A stretch of DNA of 64,000 bases from positions 462,501-526,500 of the forward strand of contig NW_026728903.1 of NCBI RefSeq assembly GCF_030272615.1, written 5' to 3'. Within the stretch, counting starts at the first letter, position 1; every line of letters starts with the position of its first letter. Shown one piece after another: positions 24,053 to 37,006 of the stretch. Below the pieces are notes generated by a model. That model was not told where the DNA came from, ran no database searches, and worked only from the letters and a program-made list of their open reading frames with translations. Both the position numbers and the translations under genes were made by a program. Source of the stretch: Cryptomeria japonica. Lineage: Eukaryota > Streptophyta > Pinopsida > Cupressales > Cupressaceae.

Positions 24053-24482
24053 TGTTGAAATGTGGTGACTGATCAGAAAAGTACTGTACACTGAGCACGT
24101 ATCCTCGCCGAGGTCTGGGGCCGGGCTAGGCCCCGGGCAGGGGTTCGGGGGCGACAGCCCTCGAGAAATTTTTTTTTGCCATTTTTCGTTGATGAAAACC
24201 GACATTGTAATAAAACTCTAAAAAGGCCGACTTTGTTTGTTACCCTAAAAATGCATGTTATAAGCGACTGGGATGCTTAAGGCATTGTAAGGTTGATGTA
24301 CTATTTTTGCTGGATAATAAGAAAGATTGGATGGCTGTGTATGGTGGACGTAACCCATTCTGGGTGAACCACGTTAAATCTCTGTGTTATCTATGTCCTG
24401 TTTTATTTCTTTATCTTTTGTATTTAAATCTGCATATAATTGTTAGTTCATATTTGCTTCGGATCTGCTTAAAACCCTAACA
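24053..24482 (+). repeat. Copia B 5' LTR with extra GC-rich segment
   Basis: Matches 28592-28974 apart from a GC-rich block (GGCCGGGCTAGGCCCCGGGC and neighbours) at 24109-24157, which replaces TGC in the other copy. The block is partly palindromic. Whether it was gained here or lost from the 3' LTR cannot be decided from two copies. Confidence 0.88.
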
Positions 24483-24542
24483 ATTGGTATCAGAGCGAGG
24501 TTTTCTGTAAATTAGCAGGACTTTTAGATTTGAGTGGGAGCA

Positions 24543-27500
24543 ATGGAGGATTCCAAATTCAAGGTCGAAAAGTTTAACGGCCAGAATTATCAGTTATGGA
24601 AAATGCAAATGGAGGATTACCTGTATCAAAAGGATTTGTGGCAGCCATTGGAAGGAAAGGCAAAGAAACCGACCACAATATTAGATGAAGAGTGGGACAT
24701 TTTAGATAGAAAGGCATTGGGATCCATTTGATTGTGCCTTGCATCATCTGTAGCATTCAATATAACAAAAGCAAAAATGACTGTAGATTTGATGGCAACA
24801 TTGGCTAAGTTGTATGAGAAACCCTCGGCTTTGAATAAGATATTTCTTATGAAGCGTTTGTTTAATTTGAAAATGAGTGAGGGAGGATCTATAGCGGAGC
24901 ACTTAAATGAATTTAATACAATTACCAGTCAATTGTCTTCGACAAAAATTACCTTTGCAGAAGAGGCTAGGGCTCTCTTGATTTTATGTTCTTTGCCAGA
25001 AAGCTGGAATAGCTTGGTTATGGCTATAAGTAACTCTATCTCTGGTAAAAATACTTTGGTATTTGATGTTATTGTTGGTGTTATCCTAAGCGAGGAAATG
25101 CGAAGGAAAAGCACAGCTGAGACTCCAACATCATCGGGTAGTGTTTTGAATTTGGAGAACAAAGGAAGATCAAAGGAAAGAGGAAAAGGCCTTGGGAATG
25201 AGAAGTCACGAGGGAAGTCAAAGAAAGGATGCTCTCAATCTAGAGGAAAGAAAGATTGCTGGTACTGTGGAAAGCCTGGTCATCTAAAGAAAGACTTTTG
25301 GTCTCGAAAAAACAAAGAAGGAGACAAAAATGAAAATGACAGTAAGGAAGCTAATATTGCAAGTAATACTTTACAAGATGCTTTAATCTTATGTTTGGAT
25401 AATGTTAATGATTCCTGGGTAATAGATTATGGGGCTTCATTTCATGCTACACCCCATAGAAAATATTTTCTAGATTATGTTCAAGGTGATTTTGGACAGG
25501 TATATTTGGGTGATGATGAGCCCTGTCAAATTGTTGGAAAAGGAAAGATAAAGATCAAGTTGCAGACTGGTTTCTGCAGGAGGTAAGACATGTTCCTAAT
25601 TTAAGAAGAAATTTAATTTTTGCAGGGCAACTAGGTAGTGAAGGTTGCATAGTTACCTTCTCAGACAGTATGTGGAAGGTCACTAAAGGATCATTAGTAG
25701 TAGTTAAAGGTGCAAAGGTAGGCACATTATATCTGTGTACTGGTAACACTTACTCTGCCTTAGCTGCTATAGATAAAGTTACTGCAGGGACAACAACAAT
25801 AAATATTGCAAGAATAGATTCGATAATGTGGCACCATAGGCTTGGGCACATGAGTGAGAAAGGGATGAAAATCCTTCACTCCAAAAATCTATTGGACTAA
25901 AGAAGATTGATTTAGAGTTCTATGAAAACTGTGTTTATGGTAAATAGAAAAGAGTCAGATTTCTCAAGGTTGGGAAAGAGAAGAAGAGTGAGAAGTTAGA
26001 GCTTGTACATTCAGATGTATGGGGACCGGCTCAGGTATCATCTCTTGGTGGCTCTTGTTATTATGTTATTTTCATTGATGACTCAACCAAAAAAACATGG
26101 GTATATTTCCTAAAACAAAAATCAGATGTTTTTGAAACTTTTAAGAAATGGAAAGCTTTGGTTGATAATGAGACAGGAAAAAAGTTGAAGTGTCTCAGAT
26201 CGGATAATGGAGGTGAGTATTGCAGCAAAACATTTGAAGATTACTGTTCCTTAAATGGGATTCGAAAGTAGAAGACAGTTCCAGGAACTCCACAAGAAAA
26301 TGGTGTGTCAGAGAGAATGAATAGGACTATCATGGAACGTGCGAGGAGCATGAGATTGCATGCTGGATTGCCCTTACATTTTTGGGCAGATGCTGTACAT
26401 ATTGCTGTCTATTTGATAAATAGAGGACCTTCAACCCCTTTGGATGGTGGTATTCCAGAGGAGGCATGCACTGGTAAAAACGTAAATTATTCTTTTCTAA
26501 AAACTTTTGGTTGTGAATCTTTTGTCCATGTTGATAAAGAAAACAGAACCAAGCTTGATGCTAAATCTCATAAATGTACCTTCATTGGATATGGGATAGA
26601 TGAATATGGCTATCGGTTATGGGATTTTGAAAATAAGAAAATAATTAGAAGTAGAGATGTTATATTTAATGAGAAGGTTATGTATAAAGAACAGATGCAG
26701 GAAAAGAAGCATGAACAGGACAAACAAGAATATGTGGTGTTGGATGAGATTCCTGAAAATGAAATGTCACAGGTACCTGATGCTCAACAACAACAGATTG
26801 TCCCACAAACTCCTGCAAGTGTTAAACGTTCTACGAGGACAAGGAGACCCCTTGAAATATTTTCTCCTTCTTTGTATTCTATTTTATTAACGGATTCTAG
26901 TGAACCAGAAGAATATGAAGAAGCAATGCAGGTAGATGCCAAACAACAGTGGGAGCTAGGCATGAAAGAGGAGATGGACTCCTTGATGAAAAATAAGACT
27001 TGGGACTTAGTCCCTTTACCTGCAGAAAAATGAGCCTTGCCTAACAAATGGGTTTATCGGCTGAAGGAGGAGGAAGGAGGTCAGAAAAGATATAAGGCCA
27101 GACTTGTGGTAAAAGGTTTTGCACAGAAAAAGGGTATAGATTATGATGAAATATTTTCTCTAGTTGTAAAAATGACTTCAATTAGAACTATACTTAGTCT
27201 TGTGGTTGTAGATGATTTACATCTTGAACAATTAGATGTCAAAACAGATTTTCTCCATGGAGATTTGGAGGAGGAAATTTACATGTTGCAACCACAAGGA
27301 TATGAGGTCAAAGGTAAGGAGAACTTGGTGTGCAGGTTGAAGAAAAGTCTGTATGGCTTAAAGCAAGCACCCCGACAATGGTATTTAAAATTTGATAGTT
27401 TCATGGCTGAACACGGTTATCATAGATGTCATTCTGATCATTGTGTATATTTTAAGAGATTTGATAATGGCAGTTATATTATCCTATTGCTTTATGTTGA

Positions 27501-28410
27501 TGACATGCTTGTTGCTGGGTCTAACATGCAACATATAAATGATCTTAAACAGAAATTAGCTAGGTCATTTGCTATGAAGGATTTGGGTGCAGCTAAGCAA
27601 ATTCTCGATATGAGGATTACACGGGATAGGAAAAATAGAACCTTGAATTTGTCCCAAAGTGAGTATATAAAGAAGGTGTTGAAAAGATTTAACATGCAGG
27701 ATGCAAAAGCAGTTAGTACACCTTTGACTAGTCATTTCAAATTGACTAAGGAGATGTGCCCAAAGGCACAGGAAGAGGTTAATAAAATGTCTAACATCCC
27801 ATATTCATCAGCTATTGGCAGTCTGATGTATGCAATGGTATGAACAAGGCCAGATATTGCACATGCAGTGGGAGTTGTGAGCAGGTTTATGAGTAATCTG
27901 GGTATGGAACATTGGAATGCTGTGAAATGGATTCTTCGGTATTTGAAAGGAACTACTATGAAGGCATTATGTTTCAAAGGATCTAATGCTGCTCTGAGTG
28001 GATTTGTTGACTCTGATCTGGCAGGTGATATTGATTCATGGAGGAGTACGACAGGGTATGTTTTTACTATAGGGGGAACTGCAATCAGTTGGATTTCTAG
28101 GCTGCAAAAGGTTGTTGCACTTTCAACCATTGAAGCTGAGTATGTTGCTGCTACAGAAGCTAGCAAGGAGATGATTTGGTTGCAATGTTTTCTGAAGGAA
28201 TTGGGTCAGACACAAGAGGATAGCCCATTGTATACTGATAGCCAGAGTGCCATTCATCTTGCAAAGAACTCTGCTTTTCATTCAAGGACAAAGCACATTC
28301 AGCTCAGGTACCACTTCATCTGGACTATTTTGGAGGAGGGTCAGTTATGGCTTGAGAAGATTCACACAAGTGAGAATCCTACCGATATGTTCACAAAGGC
28401 AGTTCCATAG
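24543..28410 (+). pseudogene. Copia B gag-pol polyprotein, decayed
   Basis: ATG at 24543 starts MEDSKFKVEKFNGQNYQLW. Gag holds a TGA at 24729 (CGA to TGA fits). Zinc knuckle CWYCGKPGHLKKDFW (about 25257) has lost its last Cys, and protease reads DYGA instead of DSGA (about 25427). Frameshifts lie near 25560 and 25885. Integrase shows HSDVWGP, LRSDNGGEY and NGVSERMNR, so its three acidic residues survive; a TAG follows GIRK near 26270. RT keeps [11 protein letters not shown] and YVDDMLVAG. RNase H (27868-28410) has VDSDLAGD and STIEAEYVAA. Further stops are at 27031 and 27841. Inactive as it stands. Confidence 0.92.
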
Positions 28411-28591
28411 GAGAAGCTAATTTCTTCATCAGTTTCTGTTGGTCTTCTTGATTGATAATTGTGGAATTTATACCAGTCAAGTCCCAGTGTTTTATCCAGC
28501 GAATGTTGCATGTATAGTGGTGTCGTGTAGTATCAGTCTCCAACTGGGAGATTGTTCAGTGTGGAGCCTGATCAGTCTCCAAGTGGGAGAT

Positions 28592-28974
28592 TGTTGAAAT
28601 GTGGCGACTGATCAGCAAAGTACTGTACACTTAGCATGTATCCTCGCTGCCCCCGAGAAATTTTTTTTTGCTGTTTTTCGTTGATGAAAACTGACATTGT
28701 AATAAAACCCTAAAAAGGCCGATTTTGTTTGTTGCCCTAAAAATGCATGTTATAAGCGGCTGGGATGCTTAAGGCATCGTAAGGTTGATGTACTATTTTT
28801 GCTAGATAATAAGAAAGATTGGACGGCTGTGTATGGTGGACGTAACCCATTCTGGGTGAACCACGTTAAATCTCTGTGTTATCTATGTCCTGTTTTATTT
28901 CTTTATCTTTTGTATTTAAATCTGCATATAATTGTTAGTTCATATTTGCTTCGGATTTGCTTAAAACCCTAATA
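28592..28974 (+). repeat. Copia B 3' LTR
   Basis: Starts TGTTGAAATGTGGCGACTG after a purine-rich stretch and ends CCCTAATA, with the terminal CA changed to TA. Otherwise very similar to the 5' LTR. Confidence 0.9.
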
Positions 28975-28985
28975 GGAGGGAAGGT

Positions 28986-29038
<53 letters not shown>

Positions 29039-29233
29039 GGTAGAGGGAGGAAAGATGAGAGAGAGATAGGTAGAGGGAGAGAGAGAGGGAGAGAGAGGGA
29101 GAGGGAGAGCGAGAGAGAGAGAGACAGGGGAGGGAAGGTAGAGAGAGGGAGAGAGGTAGAGGGAGGGAGAGAGGGAGAGAAGAGGGGTGAGGGTATGAGA
29201 GAAGAAGGGCTATGGAGGAAGGGAGACAGAGAT

Positions 29234-29268
<35 letters not shown>

Positions 29269-29316
29269 GAAGAGGGGGTGGTGGGAGAGAAGAAGGGGTA
29301 TGGAGGAAGGGAGAGG
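28975..29316. repeat. GA-rich array, segment 3
   Basis: Same repeat character as segment 1, with the GAGAAGAAGGGGTATGGAGG unit near 29197 and 29285. It lies between copias B and C. Confidence 0.95.
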
Positions 29317-29765
29317 TGTTGGTGTAAATAAATATTCATTTAGGATATTATTACACTTTACTTAAGTTAACTTAGGATAATGCATCTCTTCGTAGTTTGG
29401 ATTTGAGACACTTAGGGAAGTGTGCACATAGGGATAGAGCTTGTAGGAGAAATTCCACCTTTTGTGGTCTTATTTTGTTGTTACACTCCACATTCGGTGG
29501 GTCATCCACCTCTTGTGGAATATTATATTATTTCTCCTACCTACCCCTAATATTTCTTACCTACCCTTGTTTCTCATTGAGCTACATGTCATATTTGTGT
29601 GCTCATATATCCATATGGCCTTGCCTATATAAGTAGGCCTATATTCATTGTATTGGTTAATCTAGTTGATCATTTTGCATATTGATGAGAATACAGTTTG
29701 GTCTTGTCATTCTATTGTCTCTTTTATGCTTTTCATTATGCCCTTGATCGTGGCAAAATCCTACA
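29317..29765 (+). repeat. Copia C 5' LTR
   Basis: Ends TGTTGG...CTACA. A TATATAAGTAGG element at 29626 is the likely promoter and is conserved in the 3' LTR and in the D LTR. Confidence 0.93.
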
Positions 29766-31298
29766 TGGTATCAAAGCTATTGGGGCTTCATTGATTGGTT
29801 TTTGGAGACACTTTGGAGGCTTCTATTTTCGGATTTGGGGATCTTCATTTTTTAGGGGTGTCATATAGTGATTTGGACATCACCGTTGAATCTGGGAGGC
29901 CGTTTCCATAAATTTCGACTATAAAGTCGACCTATTTTGGTGAGAAATTTTTTTTCCCCATTTTGGCTATTATCGTACAGATTTTGAAATTTTTTTTCAA
30001 AAAAAAAAAAACTAAAAATAAAAAATAACGATAAAAAAAAAAAATTAAAAAAAAAGAAAAATTTTTGGCACTGTGTTTGGGGGTCCGCAGACCCCTCGTA
30101 CCCGCGTGTTGCAGGACGTACCTGCTGTCAGAGCCGTGACCCGTGCTGTAGGTCCACATCACCCGTTGCAGTGTACTGCCCGAGCAGGTTCCCGTTGCCC
30201 ATCCCGTCCTACCGGCTCCACACAACGCCACCGCCGCTCGTTGTAGTCGCTGCCACCGGCCATCCTGTCCTCCCGGCTCTGCACGTCGCCGCCGCCGCTC
30301 GCTCCTGCCGGCCCCCTCAGCCACTGCCGCCAGCGGCCTCGACTCCCGGCCCGTCGACCGGCCCCCTCGGCTCCGGCCGCTCCCTACTCTCTGGCAACCA
30401 CCAAAATTGATGGCCCCGCGTCCACCACATGGTAGGAGGCCACTAGCCCATGGTCGGCTTCCGTATGCCACATCACCTGTGCCACGCAGTCTATCCGTAT
30501 AGTGCCACGTCAGCATCTGTACTGCACAGTCACCTGCCCAGTCAGTAGTCCATACAGTATGGACGCCCAGTCAGCAGGGAGGCAAATTTTTTGCGATGGT
30601 CATACGGTCATCAAATTTAACAGAGTGAATTGCTGATGTCAGCACCACATCAGCAGCTTTTTGAAATTTTTTTGACCCCTCTCCATTGAGCTTTTCAGTT
30701 TTGTAGTCCAACTTTGAAAGGCCATATCTTGCTCATTTTTGCTCCTTTTTTGGTGCAATTTTTTTTGAAATGGGCTAAAATTTCATGATCTTCGCAGTGG
30801 TGTGGATATTTTCTGATTTTGGTGCACAAGTTTTTCAGAATTTTTGGATTCTCTCAACTGTACCTGTCCAATCCTCAATTCTGCAACTTCAAAGGCCTCG
30901 TTTGAGCTCATACGACCTCCTTTTCAGTGCCGTTTTTTTTTGAAAGTGCATATTTTTTTGTCTACTTTCATAATCTATGATCGGATTTCAAATATTTTGA
31001 GTGGAAATTATACTTTTAGATATTGGTCTTATTTGGCCTATTAGGTACTTGTAAATTGCTTGGATCTTAGTTAGATCTCTTGCATTATCAGTTTGAGTCT
31101 CTTTTGGCCTTATTGAGGCAGTTGTAAAATTATAAATCAGAAGTCCACTTTGCCATTTTTTGCAAGTGGCCCATTGTATACGCACTACTTATAAAGTGCC
31201 AAATCATCACATTTGGGGGGGGTTCTTTGATTGAGTGAATTTGGGGGGGTGTCTTGTGTGATTGTGCCTCTCTTTGTGCTCTTTCCATTCTTGTTGCA
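29766..31298 (+). other. Copia C leader with a GC-rich insert
   Basis: Non-coding leader. From about 30066 to 30580 it is strikingly GC-rich (runs such as CGCCGCCGCCGCTCG) in an AT-rich window. Its second half (about 30600-31250) matches the leader of element D (47600-48390) in reverse. The GC-rich part is absent from D, so it may be captured sequence or an autonomous-element-specific leader. The short ORFs at 29932-30516 and 30171-30410 look like chance in GC-rich sequence. Confidence 0.6.
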
Positions 31299-34200
31299 AT
31301 GATTCCTAATAAATTTCCACCTTTAACTCCACATAATTATGTATCATGGAAAATTAAAGTATGGAGTAAATTAATGGAAAAGGGTCTCACACATTACATA
31401 GATGGAACAATAACAGCACCACCTGATCCTAAGGCTGATCCAAATGCTCAATTAGAATGGCTCACAAATAATTGCATATCTCTTGGAACCTTACGCAAGT
31501 ATGTATCAGATGACCTCATTTTTCACATTGAGAAGTGTAAAACAATCAAAGAGGCTTGGGATATGTTTCAGAAATTGAATGGATAAGTTGATGAAATTAG
31601 AGGCTATCAGATTGACAATGAGCTCACCAACTTGGATCCCAAGAGTTTTGATACAATCCGAGATTATGTCACCAAAGCAAATGAGCTAAGAGCAAAGCTT
31701 AAGGATTGTGGAATTGACAAAAAGGATGCTCAGTTGATATTCAACTTGTTGGACAAGCTTGCACTAGAATATGCAGCATTTGTATCTAGCTTCCAAACTC
31801 ATTGTTTGACAGTGGGGAGTTCTTATGTTATGCCTTCATTTGATGCTTTCACAGAAATGTTAATATTGGAACAATCTAAGTCGTTGAACATGGGGTTTCT
31901 CAAGTCTTCAATGTCCAAGACTTTGGTGGCTAATCAAGGGAATCAAGGAAGTCAAGGCAAAGATTTCAACAAGAAGAAGAAGAAATCTAAGTCTAAGCCA
32001 CACCAAGAAAAAGGAAAAAGGACAATCATCCTCTCCATCACAAGGTGATTTTTCATCCTCTTCCAAGAAGGGGACACCACCTAAGAAGGATAAACCAACT
32101 TGTGCATATTGCAAGAAGTATGGTCATGATGAGCGTTGATGCCACGCAAAGCAAGTTGATGAGTTAACCAATCTTCTCAAGAAAAACAACATCAACTTGC
32201 CATCTGCCTACACAAAGAAGGATTCATCTCCTTCCTCTTCCTCACAGTCTAAGGGAAAAGAGCAAGCATTTTTGGCTACAACAGGTTCTTCACAGCAATG
32301 GATACTTGATTCGGGTGCCTCATATCACATGGGTTCTACAAAGGAGCAGTTTTCTTCATTGGAGCCATCTAAGGTACCTCACATTTACATAGGTGATGAT
32401 ACACAAGTCGAGGTTGAAGGGAAAGGTTCAGTTGACATGGATGATGGAACATTTGAGAATGTTCTCTATGTTCCTAACTTGTCTACCAACCTTCTCTTCA
32501 TCTACCAAATCACTCACTATGGCAATGGGAAAAAGGTTGAGTTTACACCAGATTCAGTTGTGGTAAAGGAACTTGATGATGATGCCTTGGTAGCAGTGGG
32601 ACAATTCAATGACAACTCAAGGCTTTATTCATTTTCCCACTTTGTGCCAAGTTCACCTTCTAGGGCCTTGCTTACTCATTCAAATTTAGAAAGTAAGCTA
32701 TGGCATGAGCGGTTTGGTCACCTATACTATCGCTATCTTCAGCAGCTAAGCACTAAATACATGGTCACAGGTCTACCTTGAATCAGTTTTTCAGAGGGTG
32801 TATGTTCAGGTTGTTCCATGGGGCAAGCATCCTGAAGAGAAGTTTGACAAAGGGAAAACTTGGAGAGCTTTGGAAGTTCTTCAACTTGTTCATAATGATG
32901 TAGCAGGTCCATTTCCAACACCTTCATTTAGTAAGGCCCGCTATGTTCTCACCTTCATTGATGACTACTCCTGCTTCACTTGGGTCTACTTTCTTATTCA
33001 TAAGAGTGAAGTATTTGATAGATTTCAGGACTTCAAGACTCATGTGGAGAAGCAATCAGGGAAAGTGGTCAAGATTCTTCGCACAGATAATGGAAGGGAA
33101 TATGTGAACAAAAGACTTGAGGATTTTTGTACATTTGAGGGGATTGATCTTCAGCATTTTGTAGCATACACTCCATAGCAGAACGAGGTTGCAAAATGCA
33201 AGAATAGAACTCTCAAAGAAATGGCTAGTTGTATGATACATGCACGTTCTCTTGATCCCGCCTTTTGGGCAGAGGCTATCAGTTGTGCCACACACATCCA
33301 GAATCGGGTTCCTCACAAAGATTTGCAAGGTATTACTCCTTTTGAAGCTTGGGCTGGTAGGAAACCAATTGTGAGACATTTCAAAGTCTTTGGGTGTCCA
33401 GCATGGGCTCGCATACCTCCGCAGAAACGCAAGGCATTGGAACCTCAGAGTCGACCTTGCATATTTGTTGGATATCCTGAGGGTGTTAAGGCATACAGAT
33501 TGATGGATCCAGAGACACATGAGGTATTCATTGAGAGGAGTGTTCACTTTGAGGAAAGCTCTCCTAGCTTAGCCTCTCTACCTCCTCCACCTTCCTCCAT
33601 TGTGGATAGTGATGTTAGTGATTCAGATGATGAAACTCCTTCAACTCTGACTCACAAGGTTACACCTCTGTAGGGTCCACATGCAGTTGAGGAGCCTTGT
33701 TCTCCACCTCCACCTAGACCTCGATGGGCTCGACAGACACTTGAGTCTGCAGGTTCTCTTGTTGGGGATCCTTCAGATACACGGAGAACTCGATCACAAC
33801 ATCAGGATCTTCCACATGCAGTCATTGCTACCGCTTCTAATCCACAGACATTTAGGGAAGCATCAAGGGTTCCTGAGTGGGACCAAGCTATGGAGGAAGA
33901 GTATAGTTCCTTGATGAGGAACAACACATGGGATTTAGTCCATCTCCCTAAGGGGAGAAAGATGGTTTGATGTAAGTGGATCTATCAGACCAAGTTTGTA
34001 GCGGATGGTAGTGTGGATAAGTATAAGGCTCGGCTTGTTGCAAAAGGTTTTTCTCAGGTTGTAGGTGTTGAATATAATGAGACCTTTGCACCTGTAGCCA
34101 AGATGAACTCCATTCGTTTGACACTTGCTATTGCTGCAGCTCATGGTTGGGCTGTACATCAGATGGATGTGAAGAGTGCTTTTCTTCATGGTGATCTTGA

Positions 34201-35370
34201 TGAGGAGATTTATATGGAGCAACCACAAGGTTTCATCTAGGATACTTCCTTGGTTTGCAGACTAAGGAAATCTCTCTATGGCCTTAAGCAGGCCCCCAGG
34301 GCTTGGTACGCCAAGATGCATTCCTTTCTTCTCTCCGCAAGGTTCACCAGGTGTCATTCTGACCCAAATGTCTACATTTTGCGACAGGATGACTCTCACT
34401 TGATACTTGTGCTCTATGTTGATGACTTGATCATTATAGGGAGTACTTCATCCATCATTAGCAGGGTCAAATCTGATTTGCATGACAAACTTGCTATGAC
34501 TGACTTGGGTCTTTTGCACTACTTTCTCAGGATAGAGATTTCACAGTCACCTTCCAGGATTACACTATCGTAGCCCAAGTATGCTCATGATCTACTTTCA
34601 CGCTTTCATATGGCTGATTGTAAGCCTACCCCGACTCCCTTTCTTTCAGGAGTCAAGCTTGAGGCTCAGTGTTCTTCTCCACCAGTTGATGCCACTTTGT
34701 ATCGTCAGCATGTGGGTAGTCTCATCTACTTGACTCATACATGCCCAGATATTTCATTTGCAGTTGGCATGGTTTCCCGCTTCATGTAGGAACCACATGA
34801 GCTTCATTGGAAAGCCACCAAACACATCCTTCATTACATCCAAGGTACACATCACTATGGGATTCACTATGCAACAGGCACAGGACTTCGCTTGGTTGGT
34901 TACACAGACTCCGATTGGGCTGGCAATCTTGATGATCGTAAGTCTACTTCTGGTTACAGTTTTCACCTTGGTTCGGGCCCCATTTGTTGGTAGAGCAAGA
35001 AGCAACATGCTATTGCTCTCTCTTCGATTGAGGCTGAGTATCAAGGCATTGTTAACACAGCGACTGAGACCATTTGGCTCCAGCAGATTCTCACAGAGTT
35101 TGGATTCACCACTCCACGGCCAACAATTCTAAATTGTGACAATCAAAGTGCTATTGCAATCTCGAATAACCTGGTCTAGCACCAGCGGACCAAACATATC
35201 AAGATTCATATGCACTATATCCGAGAGCTCATCTAGGAGCAGGTCATTGATTTGCAGTATTTTCCTACAACAGAGCAGGTTGCTGACATATTCACCAAAC
35301 TTTTCACCAAGAGTAAGTTCTAGCAGTTGCAAGCTCTCTTGGGGGTGCGAGATGTGTCATTAGGGGGGGT
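31299..35370 (+). pseudogene. Copia C gag-pol polyprotein, disabled by about 13 stops
   Basis: ATG at 31299 (MIPNKFPPLTPHNYVSWK) matches the gag of D. Gag stop TAA at 31584; frameshift near 32015; zinc knuckle CAYCKKYGHDER-stop-C with TGA at 32137. Protease DSGASYHM (about 32310). A stop at 32779 and a frameshift near 32830 follow. Integrase has HNDVAGP, LRTDNGREY, then P-stop-QNEVAKCKNR, where the usual [11 protein letters not shown] is altered and the catalytic Glu is lost. RT keeps [11 protein letters not shown] and YVDDLIIIG. RNase H has DSDWAGNLDDR, SSIEAEY and CDNQSA. Nine stops are TAG (33176, 33671, 34238, 34571, 34787, 34991, 35177, 35234, 35321), at or near expected Gln codons. Confidence 0.93.
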
Positions 35371-35646
35371 CAGCTGACTTCTCCTTCCTCTCTTATGGGG
35401 GGGACTTTTTCCTCTTTGAGGTTTTGTCCTTCTTCTTTGAGAGTCTTTTGTACATTCATCTCTCTTTTGGGGGGGAGTTTTTTCCCACTGGGTTTTCTCC
35501 CTTTCTTCGTTTGTGAGAGATTGCATTGCATAGTTTTGCTTGCATTTGCATATTGTACATGGGTACCTATCATGGCCTAGTAGCCGTGACCCATCTTGCA
35601 TTGTTGAATTGAGTCTTCATTCCCCTAAGTTGCACTTAAGGGGGGG

Positions 35647-36095
35647 TGTTGGTGTAAATAAATATTCAATTTGGATATTATTACACTTTACTTAAGTTAA
35701 CTTAGGATAATGCATCTCTTCGTAGTTTGGATTTGAGACACTTAGGGAAGTGTGCACATAGGGATAGAGCTTGTAGGAGAAATTCCACCTTTTGTGGTCT
35801 TATTTTGCTGTTGCACTCCACATTCGGTGGGTCATCCACCTCTTGTGGAATATTATATTATTTCTCCTACCTACCCCTAGTATTTCTTACCTACCCTTGT
35901 TTCTCATTGAGCCACATGTCATATTTGTGTGCTCATACATCCATATGGCCTTGCCTATATAAGTAGGCCTATATTCATTGTATTGGTTAATCCAGTTGAT
36001 CATTTTGTATATTGATGGGAATACAGTTTGTTCTTGTCATTCTATTGTCTCTTTTATGCTTTTTATTGTGCCCTTGATCTTGGCAAAATCCTACA
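35647..36095 (+). repeat. Copia C 3' LTR
   Basis: About 97 percent identical to the 5' LTR by eye, same length, ends CTACA followed directly by the TSD AGAGG and the GA array. Confidence 0.93.
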
Positions 36096-36616
36096 AGAGG
36101 GAAAGAGGGAGGAGGGAGAGGGAGAGAGGGAGAGAAGAGGGGGGGAAGGGAGAGGTAGAGGGAGGGAGAGAGGGAGAGAAGAGGGGGGAGGGAAGGTAGA
36201 GAGAGGGAAAGAGGTAGAGGGAGGGAGAGAGGGAGAGAGGGAGAGAGAGAGAGGGGGAAGATGAAAGAGGGAGATAGGTAGAGGGAGGGAGAGAGGGAGA
36301 GAGAGAGAGAGGGGGAGAGAGAGAGAGGGAGAGGGAGAGGGAGAGGGAGAGAGAGAGGGAAGGAGGGAGAGGGAGAGAGAGAGAGAGAGGAGAGGGAGGG
36401 AAGATGAGAGAGGGAGATAGGTAGAGGGAGGGAGAGAGGGAGAGAGAGGGAGAGGGAGAGAGAGGGAGAGAGAGAGAGAGATGGTTAGGGAAGGTAGAGA
36501 GAGGGAGAGAGGTAGAGGGAGGAGAGACAGAGAGAAGAGGGGGGAGGGTGGGAGAGAAGAAGGGATATGGAGGAAGGGAGAGGGAGAGAAGAGGGGGAGG
36601 GAAGGTAGAGAGAGGG

Positions 36617-36673
<57 letters not shown>

Positions 36674-36819
36674 GGTGGTGGGAGAGAAGAAGGGGTATGG
36701 AGGAAGGGAGAGGGAAAGAGGGAAGGAGGGAGAGGGAGAGAGGGAGAGAAGAGGGGGGTGGGAGAGAAGAAAGGGTATGGAGGAAGGGAGAGGGAGAGAG
36801 GGAAGGAGGGAGAGGGAGG

Positions 36820-36889
<70 letters not shown>

Positions 36890-36922
36890 AGAGAGGGAGA
36901 GAGGTAGAGGGATGGGGAGAGG

Positions 36923-37006
<84 letters not shown>

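Larger units (their letters stand above)
24053..28974 (+). mobile_element. Copia B, full-length but decayed
   Basis: The 5' LTR is 24053-24482 (TGTTGAAATG...CCCTAACA) and the 3' LTR is 28592-28974 (...CCCTAATA). TSDs are GGACG (24048-24052) and GGAGG (28975-28979), one mismatch. The 5' LTR carries a GC-rich segment of about 47 bp (24109-24157) missing from the 3' LTR. The primer site TGGTATCAGAGC is at 24485-24496. CAAGTGGGAGATT precedes the 3' LTR. Inserted in the GA array. Confidence 0.92.
29317..36095 (+). mobile_element. Copia C, full-length, recently inserted but disabled
   Basis: LTRs 29317-29765 and 35647-36095, both 449 bp (TGTTGGTGTAAATAAATATT...CAAAATCCTACA), differ at about 14 positions by eye. 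A perfect TSD, AGAGG, lies at 29312-29316 and 36096-36100. The primer site TGGTATCAAAGC (29766-29777) abuts the LTR, and AAGGGGGG precedes the 3' LTR. The leader is long (1.5 kb). It shares its LTR family and gag with element D. The LTR promoter has TATATAAG at 29626-29633. Confidence 0.95.

Noticed and set aside
29932-30516. Minus-strand 194-residue ORF in the GC-rich leader of copia C
   Set aside because: Arg/Gly/Ala-rich composition follows from GC content, and a poly-Lys/Phe end crosses a homopolymer run; no domain.
34754-35044. ORFs at 34754-35044 (minus) and 34758-35132 (plus) as genes
   Set aside because: They are out-of-frame readings of the RNase H part of copia C.
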